Assembly: GCA_032191485.1 (NCBI GenBank)
Contig: JAVDOI010000019.1
Span: forward strand, 13,071,702 to 13,135,701
Direction: 5' to 3'
Length of the DNA stretch: 64,000 nucleotides
From: Leptoclinus maculatus
Taxonomy: Eukaryota; Chordata; Actinopteri; Perciformes; Stichaeidae
Part shown: piece by piece, positions 1-13,109 of the stretch
Layout of the letters: every line of letters begins with the position of its first letter
How positions within the stretch are numbered: position 1 is the stretch's first letter
Notes under the pieces: model-generated
Databases searched by the model: none
What the model was told of the DNA's origin: nothing
Seen by the model: the letters and a program-made list of their open reading frames with translations, nothing else
Translations under genes and position numbers: made by a program

Positions 1-559
1 GTAGAAAAAAAGATGGAAAAACAAAAGGCTGTTGAAGGAAATCATTTTTTTCCGCCGCTCTGAAGGGAAGCAGACGACGGCTGTGGTTTGATGGATGCGT
101 GTGGATAATGTTTCAATTTTCCATTTAACTGTCGTTTAACACTTGAAAACACAGTTTGAATCAATGTTGAATGTACGTACAAGAAAACCAACACGGTAAA
201 GCTTCATAAGATGCTTAATAACATTATGTGTTAATAAGACTACTTGTTAATTATAGGCATCATAAACACATTTATAACCATTTATCATGGATATGTGGAC
301 ATGATCTCAATAGTTTTAACATCATCGACTCATCGTATGATACGTGGACATGACCTCGATCGGACCAGTTGTGTTTACATAACAATGTCGCCAACATTTC
401 GGCCACCATGATGACAGAACAGACAGCAGACGTTTTCCCTACCATCATAATTCTTGCACATTGCGCAGACATTGCAGACAGAAGTAGTAGTTAATTAACC
501 CCAATCTTAATCAGTCAAACTCGTGTGATAAATTGTGATCGATAAATGTCTTTTCTTAC
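1..559 (-). other. sfmbt2 intron after the last visible exon
   Basis: This is the start of the intron following the 560-602 exon, whose donor reads CC|GTAAGA. I see no coding similarity in it. The next sfmbt2 exon lies beyond the window edge. Confidence 0.7.
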
Positions 560-1636
560 GGTTTCTCTGGCTGGACCACCGCTATCTTCTTCTGCTTCTG
601 GCCTGCAGAGAAGGGAGAGTCTGCATTAAAGCTGCCACTCCCAAAGTAAAATATGTGTGCATTTTGTGAGTGTGTGTGTGTGTGTGTGAACGTACAGACA
701 GGTTTGAGTGGAGGGGTCAAAGGGTAAGCGTTAGCCTCACACCAGCCGACAGGGAAGATGTCCATGGACTCCACGTCCACGATGCACTCTGACAGCGGCT
801 TCACCACACCTGTAGACCGGCAGACAGCCAAGAGGGAGAGAGGGGGGAGGGGTGAGGGAGCTGTCACACGCAAACACACTTATTGAGGCACAGCAGGAGT
901 CCTGTGACACTTAATCCTCCGACACTTAATCCTCCCCCCACACACACACACACACACGTCTGTACCTTCCAGTCGGAGCCACAGCAGGCGTCCTCTGACC
1001 TGTGTGATCTGAGCCACACACACCTCCGCTGGCCGGTGAGGGTTCACCGCCTCCAACCACATGTCCTTGGCAAAGCCCCTGTTCTGCCATGTCTGAACAC
1101 ACACACACACACACACACGGAGGAGAGAGAGCTACAGTTTATTTTACATTTAGGAAAATTATCTAATCTTAGATAACCTAAACCTGGACTCAAGATATGC
1201 TCTTGTAAATGATGTTGTATACTATTGTACAGTATTTATTATGTACCTTTCACCAAGACAAGTTCCTTGTATGTGCAAACGTACCGTTTCTGATACATTA
1301 GTAAAAAGGTAAAATAAATGCAGAGAACAACCAGCTTTGGCCATATCGCATTGTTTGTTTGTTTTGTTTACTCAGCTGGCGCCAGCATGAATTCATTTAT
1401 GTGTTATCTGATCGGAATGGTTGGTTTGTAGACGTGGGTTCTAGTCACATTGGGAGAATGTTGTCTTGCATTTCGGACTCCGTCTTTGATCGCCAGAGCT
1501 TCCTAAAATTGGGAAATCGGCGTGTTCTGCTGTTTTTCGAAGGCGGGGAAGTTGACGAAGACATTTGTCAAACCAACCAGTTAGACCTCACCCATGAGGC
1601 CTTTTCTCTTGTCAAACATGGTGCTTCCCATTATAG

Positions 1637-1670
<34 letters not shown>

Positions 1671-2575
1671 AGGACCTTTTAATTCTGCAACATATTAGTC
1701 AAATGAAATCAGGACTTCCTCGGTTTAAAAAATGGCGTCCGATCGGTCCAGACTTACATCGGGGAAGCAGGCGTCGGGGGCCGCCTCCGTCCCTCCCTGC
1801 TTCAGGTAGTCGGCCCAGTCGAAGTCCTGGCCCTCGTAGCCCCGGGGCCGCTCCAGACCCACGCCGTTCTTCAGACTCCACTGGACGGGCAGGATGCCGG
1901 GCGAGTTGGCGTGACACACCACGAACCGCGGCTTAGCGTCAACGGAGAGATCGTCCGGCGTTACCTGGAAGTAGATCTCATTGTAGACCTGAAGAGGGAA
2001 AAGTGAGCGGAGGAACTTTAAACATCTTTCATTTTCATAAGAAATGCAAAAATACGGTTGTTTTTTTAGTCTCCATCTTCTTTTTTGTTGTTGTTCATTA
2101 CTATAACTATTCAACACAAAAGATTGACTATTAGCAGCTTTATTCCAGAAAAGAGAGTCATACAGCGAGTCTACTTGAAATGCAACATGCATAACTCGCA
2201 TGCAAAAATAATGATATTCCTGTGAAAAGACAGAAGTCAGCACGAGAGGGACACATATTAGATAAAGTCCTCAAGGTAAAACCTAAAAAACAAGGCTCCC
2301 TTCTTTTCAGAAACACGTTGAGAATTCAATGCCACATTAATAAAAGGCAGCTGATGAATGCTCGCGGGAGGAGCCCCGCCTGATGTATAGAATTTTCTTT
2401 TTGTTTTCGGCGTGACTCACCTTGGTGACAGAAACGGGGCAGATCTGTAGCCGCTCCCACGGAGAAACCATCTCCAGCTTCATCCCCGTCTTGAAGGAGT
2501 GCTCGGGCAGGTCCACGTGGTCCTGACACAGTAAAGTCAAGACTTTTTAGACAAATGTGCTCCACTTTTGTGTGT

Positions 2576-2652
<77 letters not shown>

Positions 2653-3469
2653 GACAATGTAGGTCATGCAAACCCTGCTGGGTGGGCGTGTGATGAATGA
2701 GGAAAGATGTGTGTTGTGATCATTAGGCCAAAATAATGATGATTCACATTTCAGCCACGTGGTCACTCCTCATGTCAACCACCCGGTTCTTCTTCTTCTT
2801 CTTCTTCTATTCATTCCAAACCAAATGGAAACGTAAACACATCACGTCCTGTGTGACGGAGGGAAACTAGGGGAGACCATTACTTCAAATTAAAACAAAT
2901 ACTGCCTTTGTAGTCAGTGACAGCTTGATGGAATACTGTGTGAGCTTCATCGTATCGTTTCATCCGAGAGGTTTCAGGTTGTGGTGTAAATTATTGCTGT
3001 TTCACTCGTTATTTGTGAGTGTGAATGAGTTTAACCGTGTTTCCGTCACAAATATTTCTCATATTTCAAACTTCCTGATAATTTCTCTGGAAGTTAACGA
3101 TGTCATTTGGTGGTAATAATGGGAAAAAGGCAACATACTTGTTTTAACTCTCTCTAAGTGCACAACAGGTTCGCTGAACATGCATAAACGGGAAACGTAT
3201 CTTCATGCAAGTAAACAATTTAAACAATTAAACTTCCCAATAACAAATTAATAAAAACGTCCATTTAACTTGGAGGGAAAAACAATGATGAAAAGATCTA
3301 TTTAAACCTAATTGGTGCCAAATTACACAATTCTGTCAAGTAAACTTGCCGGTAAACAGGCGTGTGAAATATTACCGTTTATTATTCCAGTTTCATATCA
3401 TAAATCAGACGCAGCAGAACAAAGCTCATCTCAACCAGGTAGTCCTGCCCTGCAGTCTGGCTCTGAGCC

Positions 3470-3557
<88 letters not shown>

Positions 3558-6500
3558 GTGAAGAGCAGGTGTGTGTGACTCACCTTGAACACCTCCAGCG
3601 GCAGCGGGTTCTTCAGTCCGTCGAGTCGAGCGTCCTCCAGAGCCTCCTGCCAGTCGGGGGCGCTCTTCAGAGACCTGAACCCTGAGGAGATGATGTGAAA
3701 CGTTAAAACTAAAATACATAAAGTCAGTGATCCTTTTAATATACAGAAGCTTCTGTAAGCAGTTATCAATTGTTACGGATCAAAACTAATTTAATTAAAA
3801 GGATTTTAATGATAACTGTTTATGTTTAATGACTTTATACTGCGTTTAACTCCTGATTTTCCCTTTAAATTCCCACTTAAATATCTTTAAACTTACAAAG
3901 AAACATTGTTTGACAGAATAAAATACATTATCTGTGACAAAACAAGCCATTTGAAGAAGGATTTTTCAATTTATAGACCAAACTATTAAGAAATGAATCA
4001 AGAAAACAAAAAGCAGATTAGTTGATAGTGAAAAGAGTCCTGATTTAAACTTTACAAACTCATTTATTAAAGAGCCAAACAATGAAAAATGGCTCATTAA
4101 ATGTCTTATTAACACTGAAAACAAGGTTCCTCGGCGGTAAATGATTATCACCTGTGGGCGGTTCTAAGGCGAGCCGGTTCTCCAGAGCCCAGCCGAGGGG
4201 GCGGAGCCTGACGTCCAGGTAGAACAGCCAGGTGTCCTGAGCCCGGTGGTCGTCAGAGAGGCCGGCGTAGCGCAGGCGGAGCCTCCCTCCCACGTTCTGG
4301 AGGACTCGGACCGGCCAGTAGAGGAACGGGCCCGAGACGTCCCGAAGCTCCAGAACCGAGCCCTCGACGATCAGGTCCACGGTGTTTTTACCTCTCAGAG
4401 GCTGAGACAGAAGCACAGAGACGGGTTTAGATCCTCTCAGTGGTTCAGTGGTCGAATCAAACTGTTACACTTGTGAAATAAGTAACACAAGAGGAAGTTG
4501 ATGCTTTACAGCAAAAAACACTTTAATGTACTTGCTTAAAGAAAGTGTTAAAGACGCAAAAAACACTTTCATTTAAGTGCTTGAAGCTTGTTTTTGCTCC
4601 GTTTCTAAGAGCTTTTCTTTAAAGTGTGTTCTATCCTTTTTGTGTTTTTTCTTCCAGTTAAAAAAAACAAAACAATCATTTGACATTCTGAGAAACACAC
4701 TTATGGGCTCTGTTGCCGAGGGTTAGATGAGAAGATTGATGTCACTCTCGTATCTGTCATAAATCAGGCTGCAGCCGGCAGCGGCCTTCTGGCTCCAGAT
4801 GCATGTTTACTGTCCAGACATGAGAGCGGCATCAATCTCCTCATCTCTCTCTGAGGGGTCAACTCATGTCATTACCCATCATGCAACAAACGACCCAAAA
4901 CAAAGCAGGGTTCCTGCTCTTCTTCTAGAGATCATATCCAGGACGTTTGTTTTTAAATTTGCATCAAAAGCAGTAAGTGTTTCATATTTCAAGGAACTAA
5001 AAATGTAATATATACTTTGTGTAAATTCCCACTCACCCCCTCCAGCAGGTTGGCCGGTGCCGTCCGGGCGCCGGTCAGGTCCTGAACCAGGAACTCCGTC
5101 CAGTCGCTGTATTTCTCCTTGATGGCTGCAAAGAGACGACAAAGAAACACACAAGAGTCGAGACTGAGAAACACACAAACGATCAGAGTGAGTGGAAAGA
5201 GAGCAAACTGTTGTGTCGTGGTGAATAATTACTGGTGAGCCACTACATTGAACTGTTAAGTGTCACCAGACAACAGCATGCATGAGTCAGTGCATGCATG
5301 TTCCTGCAAACACACTACTTAGATGTATTTTTTTTTTTAAAGGGAAATATCGATTTTGTTAATTAAAACTGCACATGTGAAGTATTTTAACAATAAGTGT
5401 CTAATTTTTATGCAAAAGTAGTGAGAGAAAACCCCCCACAGGTATTCATTTATCTTCCCTAGAAAAGCTCTGACGGCTTTATTCGCGCTGCAAAACATTA
5501 ATGCTCTGATTTATGGCTGAGATCAGATATTGTTTTTAAGACTTGCATCTGGCAGGTTCCTGTAGATGTAAACACATCAAAATGAAAAACGCTGATTAAC
5601 GCCGTGGTGAGCGGTTCCATTTACATGTTAATGTGAAGATTGACAGATGCAAGTTTGAGAATACAATAAAAAAAAAGGTAAGTAGGCAAAACAAAGTCAG
5701 AACTTTTGATTAGTGGCTATTCTCTGTGCAGAGAAGTGAGATCACAGGTTTCATCCAGAGTGTCGAATGTTAGCGGGTGTAAAATGGTGCATTAATTCAG
5801 AATGAACAGAGGCTGAGGAGGTCACACTGCCACTAATTAGATACGCGTCGGGTTTAAGTCCACGTATGAAAGAAGCCAGATTCAGACACAAAGAAACAGA
5901 TCTGGGGCACAAATAGGAAAGAAAGCACTAAAATCTTTAATAATGCTAACATAATATGAATTTTAAGGGGAAATACTAAGTTCACCAGATAGACGATTGA
6001 TGACTAATGTATTAAACGTGTATTCATGTCAGGGCTTCCCCCTAAAAATCCCCAATGTGGTGTTACGCTTTCTGCTGGTTAGTCAGTTTGTAGCTCGGTG
6101 AAGACATGAAGGGAAATGACGTCACTTCACTGAAGCATCCTCCAAAAAACGATCACACAGTTGAATCAACTCCTCTATAGATGAACATTATAACCTCCAT
6201 TGAGGAGGAGTTATTGCAGAACTGTTGCAGTATTAAGATGGGTGTACCTAATAAACTGGCCTTAACAGGTGCGACAGGAGAGTGGGAATAGCTTGCTCTC
6301 TTATAGCAACGCACACATGGTGGCAGACAAAGACAATTAACAAAGAGAGAAGTTGTTTTGCCCTGAGAAGAGGTCTACTCTTTGTCTAATGTTGGTACGT
6401 ATTCTGTGCTTTAAATCAATCCGCTTTAAAAAAAACCCAGAAAAACAGAAAGCGACAAACTTAAAGTCAGACACAAAAGAAAGAAACATTCAGTCTCAAG

Positions 6501-7405
6501 CGTTAAATTGGGGAAAATAAGCCCTTTTTGACACATATTAAAGTAAAAATATTCTCAATTTTTCAGCACCGCTTGTCAGTGTCACGCCTGACCAAGGCAG
6601 CCAATCAAATCAAGCAAGGGGCGGGCTTTACTACTTCACCACTGACTTCCTGTTTTGATGACGGTTGATGTGGTAAGAGAGGACATTGCTATGAGCGGTT
6701 TTTAAATACGATGACTGTATCATTTTTCCCTTCCTCGTCATTCAACAATAGAGCAACCCCCCCCCTCCCCCCCTCCACCGGCCTCATCAGCTGTTTTGCC
6801 CGACTAGCTTTGCCAAGAAGCGTTTTTGAAGCGGCCGGGCCTTGTTGCAACGCGTCTCTGTGTTTACTATGTGTAAAAAAAACAACATAAAATAAAGTTC
6901 AGCAGCAGCTCTGTCCACAAATCCTGACCCGGTGACTCAAGTTAATCCACAGACCTTGATGAAAGAACATCGTGACAATAAAAGATGTCACGATGTAGAC
7001 ATCTCTACGGACGATATCTCCAAGACTCAGCAACTCACACTGATAAAAACACCACAGGTAAGAGGAAACAGTTTTAGAGTTTTTGGGGTGAACTGTCCCT
7101 TTAAGTTGAGTGTAATTTCCAGCAAACTATGAATAAAAAATGCAAACACACACCAGGTGGACCTGAGCTCTGTCTCCAGAGTCGTGCTAGGAAAGTCCAC
7201 TTCAGCACGTTTTCATGGGGCCGTTATGCGTTTTGTTATTTTTGTGTCTGATTCCCGTTTCCCAGAGTGCAACAGTGTTATATAAGTCCTGCGTTCGTGA
7301 TGTCAGCCTCCCGTTTATCCCCTCCCCCCCCAAAATACAGAGCTTACATTCCAAGGAAGATGCTGAGCGGCCTTCACAGCGCTGCATGTTTTCCCTGTTA
7401 CTCAC

Positions 7406-7438
<33 letters not shown>

Positions 7439-8955
7439 TTACAATAATAAAATAAAAAACCTCCACAAAGTCAGACACTTGTTGGGAGTCAGTGAAACGT
7501 TGCCAAATGAGTCACGGTTCCAGAATGACTCCAACGCGCTGCGTGTGAGCCGACATTCCCCGCAGCAGTGATTAGCATCAAGACGAAGTGAAAACGAAAC
7601 GGAGCCGATACACTGAAACAATCGCTTCTGGGTTCGTTTCTTCTTCTTCTTTTGTAAAGAGCCAAGAGAGCAAATCAGTCTGTTTTTGGTAAACAGATGA
7701 AAAGTATAAACTACAGTTTAGCTCACCGGGCAAAAGACCGAATTTAGATTAGATCGATTTATGTAACAAATAATAAGAAAACAAGAATAATGAATGAAAT
7801 GAACAGTAAACAAATAGAGCAAATTATCACTTTTAAAGTTCCTACAACTTTAATCATTAACTTAATGTTTATTAAATATGCGCATAAATAATCATCCTAA
7901 TACACAAAACTAAAATAAATGAATAATTTTCTTTTTCAATAAGCATCACAGAAGAATCCACTTTAACATGTTCCTATAAACCAGTTAAATACTGAAAGAA
8001 ACTCTATTTTAAACTGGGACGTTTAAACATCTCCTACTGTTCTATTGGTTTTTTCAGCGATCACACGTTTTTATTTATTTATTTTATGATTCAAACGAAG
8101 TCCTCGTCACAGCTGTCAAATTCCTGTAACTTTCCCATTCCGACACTCTAACCATCACATTATCTTCAGAGGAGCATTTTGCCGAACAACATAACATTCT
8201 CCAGCAGTTCATTACTGCTCGATTAACGACCTCACGATTATGGATCTCACAGCCGTCACGGCACGAAAATAAAAAGGATGACAAACATGTTCGCGGTGTC
8301 AGCGGAGGTGAAATTCCTCGTCGGGTGACAGGACGAGTTGTTACACCTGTTACTAGATGTTATCATCACGAGATGAGACTTTTACTTCCCCTTTAGTGAA
8401 TGCAACACGCCTCATAATTATCCTATTGTACCATCAACTGAAACTTCAAAGCAACGTTTATAACGTGCAAATAATTGTCTTTCCTGACACTTTATAGTGT
8501 TTACAGCTGCAGTTATTTAAATGTTCTTCTCCTTTCGGACAAATCATCAAGCAACTAGCTCTTTCTTTGTGATATATCTGTTTTAGTTTTTAAGATACGT
8601 AACTGTTCTTTATTGAATTGAAACTTTCTTATTATGGTTATTACAATACATCAGAGATTTGAGGAAATAAAACCCACAGTTGGCTCCACAGAGGCTGCTC
8701 CAGATTTTAAAATACATAATTGCCTAATGAGATCAAATCAATGAATCATCTCGTGGCTCCGGACTCCAGAGGTCCTCCCTTTTATCAAAACTGAGGATTT
8801 TTCTTTTGGTGCAAATAAATCTGTTTTCCCGTGAAGTTAACGTGAACGTTGAGCGTCTCTGTGGCCTCGTCGCTCCTCGTACGCCTGTTTAATAATAGTG
8901 TTTTTTCCTGTGAGACTATTTTCTTTCCTTGCTGCTGCTGCTGGACTTTGTAAGA

Positions 8956-8999
<44 letters not shown>

Positions 9000-10081
9000 C
9001 ACACACTCCTGTGTTGATCTCGGGTGTGCAGAAATAGATAAACTATTTTTACAGATCCTGCCCAGATTACTCATGAAGCCATTTAGAGAGCTCAGCCGAA
9101 CGGTAGAAGCAGAAGCTAAAACATGCAAACTTCCACCTCCCTCGCCCTCTCTCACTCTCTTTCTCCCCCCCTCCCCCTTTTTTCCCTCCCCCTGCTTGCA
9201 GTTTCATTATTCAGTTTTTTATTATATAAATAATGATCTATTTTTCTTTATTTCCATCCCAAAGGCAGCAGACTCGTAGAGGTGAGAGCCTGACTTTCAC
9301 ATAACAATAAGTGCATAATTAACCTTGAGGGAAGAGCCCCCCCCCCCCTCTCATACCGCTCCACTCTCGCTGAGCTAACCTCCCCCCACGTTTCTCCCTC
9401 TCCTCCTCCCAGGCTGCACCAAAGCTGGCTGAAGTCCTCATGCAAATGTCGAGCATTAAATAAACAAAAATACACGCATGAAACCTGATATTTGCATATT
9501 GTGCTGCAGCTTCCTTTTCCCTGTAAACCCGTCTGTGCTCAGGGGTTATTTAAAAGCTTTACTTTAGATAATCAATGTTTTAATTAAGGAAGAAAAATCG
9601 TCTGTTTTTTTTTGTTGTTGCAGCGATCACAGCAGTGCAACAGATTCTAATCAGAGTTAATGAGAGCAAATTACGCCCGATTCCCTCTCCGTCTTATCCA
9701 GTCATTATGCGCCGGCGTGGAGATGAACGCACAAAGGGTGGAAAGCCGAGTCAATTCAAACAATTACCTCCTTCCATTTTAACCCGGCGGCCTTTTTTTT
9801 CCAAATAGGCCGTGAGCTCAATCTCTGCAGCACGCGGCCGGTTCATGAAATGTCACACAATGTGTGTGTTTATCGAGAGAGTTGTGTGTGTGTGTGTGTG
9901 TGTGTGTGGCCGAATTACGCCCTGGACGGTTTCAGACGCCGTGTTGTTAACGTATTTTACTGCCCTCTTCACGAGAGGGACGGGGATGTTGGAGCAATTT
10001 GTGTAAATATGAATTACTCAAGTGATGTGTGTTTGCGGTGAGTGCTGAAGAGGCCCACAGGAACAGAGCCCATACTGCCAT

Positions 10082-10129
<48 letters not shown>

Positions 10130-11042
10130 GGGATTATCATTGTGTCTCTATTTATGAAAAACCTGCTCAGGTTGCCAGTGGTGGAAGAAGTACAAAGACC
10201 GTTGACTTAAAGTTACTGTGTTACTTTTAACTGGTTCTGACACCGTCTCAGTTTAATCCTGAAGCCTCGATACGACCTTTATAGGTAATCCAGACCATCA
10301 GACCATCAGACCATCAGATCGGAGCCATATCGGAGTAAAACTCATGTAAACACAATCTTACTGAAGTAAAATCACAAATGTATCAGCATCAAATACTGAT
10401 ATCTTACTAATGTGCACAAACCGTTGAGGAACTGGATTGGCAGGATATCGGTTGACTCTCTCTACACATGTGCCAAATATTTATCTATAGAAGTGACGGA
10501 GCCAGAGAATCCATTTCACATTTTGTTTTGGTTGTGTGGGTTTCTTTAATTGTTTAATTATTCCAATGTCCAAGTTATTCTCTCTCTGAGGAGGTTGTTC
10601 TTGCATTATTATACTATTATCCAACCATTATATCAGTGGCTGATTATTGTGACAGGCCTCCATCTCATTATTTGGGCTGTTAGTCGGCAGAACAAACTAT
10701 TTGAAGCTTTCATTTTCAGACATTTTATAGATCAAATCAATAAAAGAATCATCGGTTCAATTGATAACGAAACGATCGTTAGTTTGAGCCTTGAATCAGG
10801 ATTGCTTCGCGGTACGTAACCGAAGCAAAGCGCCCTCCTTATCTTGTGGCGGTGGAGCCATAAATTCTAACACTCAATCAATTCCTTCACAGTAAAAAAA
10901 AAAAAAACGATCTACGGCATGAAGCGTGAATTCACCTTTAACATCAAGTGACAAAGGACGAAATGTTTCATAAGGGTCACACCCCAAGCTAAAGCAGCCC
11001 TTTGTATTTCTCTCACCACATGTCAGCCTGAAGGGAGCCACG

Positions 11043-11092
<50 letters not shown>

Positions 11093-13062
11093 CACACTAC
11101 ACACACACTAGCAGAGGGTCTATCTCAGAGCATCATCTCCAGCAGGCTCTGGCAGGAAGCAGTGTGGTGAATTCATTATGCAAACGATCTGTCGGGATCC
11201 GTTCAGCGAGCAGCTACCTCATCACATGACCAAACTTGTGATGTCGCTTTAAAAAGCTCTCGACGTGAATGGATGGACGCCTCATGCGGACGCACACATA
11301 CCGCGCACGCGCACACGAAACGAGCTTGTGCGTACGGTAGTGGGATTAATTGAGTTCTTACTCTCTGGTTCTGTTACTTTTTGGCTTTCCTGCCAGAAGC
11401 TCATAAAGAAAAAGACTTATTTTACAAGATCTGCCTTTAATCCTCAAATAAATGTCAATATAATCTTTAGAATAAAAACACAGGTTCATTATTTTAATCT
11501 GAAACCTGCACATTATTAACGAGTTCCCACATATATAATAATGGCAGCAGGGCCATGAAGTCATTAAAGATGAGGTGTAAAAATAAAATAAACAAAGTTC
11601 AGCCTGGTCCACTGTCGTTCAAATGAGTTTTTAATTTCTAAAATAAAAGAGCAAATTACGCAACAGAAGCGCTCGCAGCGCTGCAGACTCATGCGATGCT
11701 CCTGCAAACAGACGCTGATTAATACCAGCGCTGATTTGATGAGCAACCAAAAGTGAACGCATCGGTTAGCAGGAAAGTAGCGTTTGAAGTGGAGGAGCTG
11801 AGAGGGAGAGTGTGTGTGTGTTTGTGTGTGTGTGTTTTATGAGGGAGTAAGCGAGTTTGACGAGTGATTAAGGTGTGTTTGTTACATGCGGTTTGTCCAG
11901 TTGAAACACTTATTTGTCTTCAGGTTTTGCAGCTTCTGATAAACTTTGAGGAATGAAGAGTCAGAGTAAGATGCGTATTAAAAAGGAGGGAGGCCTGCAG
12001 GTTTGTTAAAAGAAGCTGCGAGAAGAAAGAAGCAAACGTCATGAGGGAATTAAGAAGCTCTGTGCTGCTGCTTTAAAGCAGAGCGGCCAATTAGACGCCA
12101 GATCTCAGGCTGGAACAATCACAGTTAAAGCTCAGGATTATTTAAAAACTGTCTCCTAATTGATTCTTTTTTTTTAAATTTGAATCTGTAACAATGACAC
12201 TTTGTATCACTGCTTCAAATGTGCTGAATATAAAGTTGGTTTCATCTTATTATCATATTTGTCTTTCTCCATCTGAATACAGATTTTTTTTGCATCGCTC
12301 AGAGCATAAAATCAGGAATATGCAGTATTTCTTCACAGAAAAGGTGTCACCACTGCAGAGCAGCACTAAGGCACTGAGTCATTCTCGTGCAGATCTCCTT
12401 AGCTTTACATATCCAACACTTGAAGACAACTTGGACGAAATGAAAAGAAAAGAGAAAATCCAGGCAGGGGGCGGAGTCTCTTCAGATACAGACTCACATT
12501 CTAGTGGGTCATAAGTGATGATGAGAGGGATCGTTTTTGTACGAGTTAGGGCTGACACAATATCAGCGAGATCAATAACTACATTGATCTCAGTGAGCAC
12601 ATGGTTTACACACTATATATATATATTTTCTATGATTTTCACTAATGCCACAAGCCGTAAAAAGCCGACATCCTCACATCTCTAACTACACCAACACACT
12701 CGCATCCATACATGGGGAAAAACAACCCACGAGACACAACAACAAACTACATGTACTCTAAACGTGTCTCAACAAAGCGCCCTTAATAACTAATGTTGTG
12801 TTATTGTTATCAGAGACTGTGTATAATTACAAACCGGACATGAAGTCAGCCGATAGACGTCTGTACGTAACGCCGCGTATTGAGTTCTTTAAGTTGTGAC
12901 CTTTTCTTAACTTGACTCAACGTCTAGCGACATGTTGCAGGACACAGTTTGTTTGTTGCGCATGAGAAGAGGCCTCTTTATCAAAGCGTCACATTTCTGG
13001 CTGAGCTGCTGCGTTTCTTTTTTTTTTTTGCACTATCACACAAGCCCAGCTTGGCACAAACA

Positions 13063-13109
<47 letters not shown>

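Noticed and set aside
2326..2766. 146-aa minus-strand ORF
   Set aside because: It reads through a (CA)n run as CVCV repeats. Only the 2421-2522 part is real, as an sfmbt2 exon in another context.
3312..3769. Several ORFs on both strands
   Set aside because: They are built from the 86-bp (CA)n run (His-Thr or Cys-Val repeats). The only supported coding part is the sfmbt2 exon 3584-3681.
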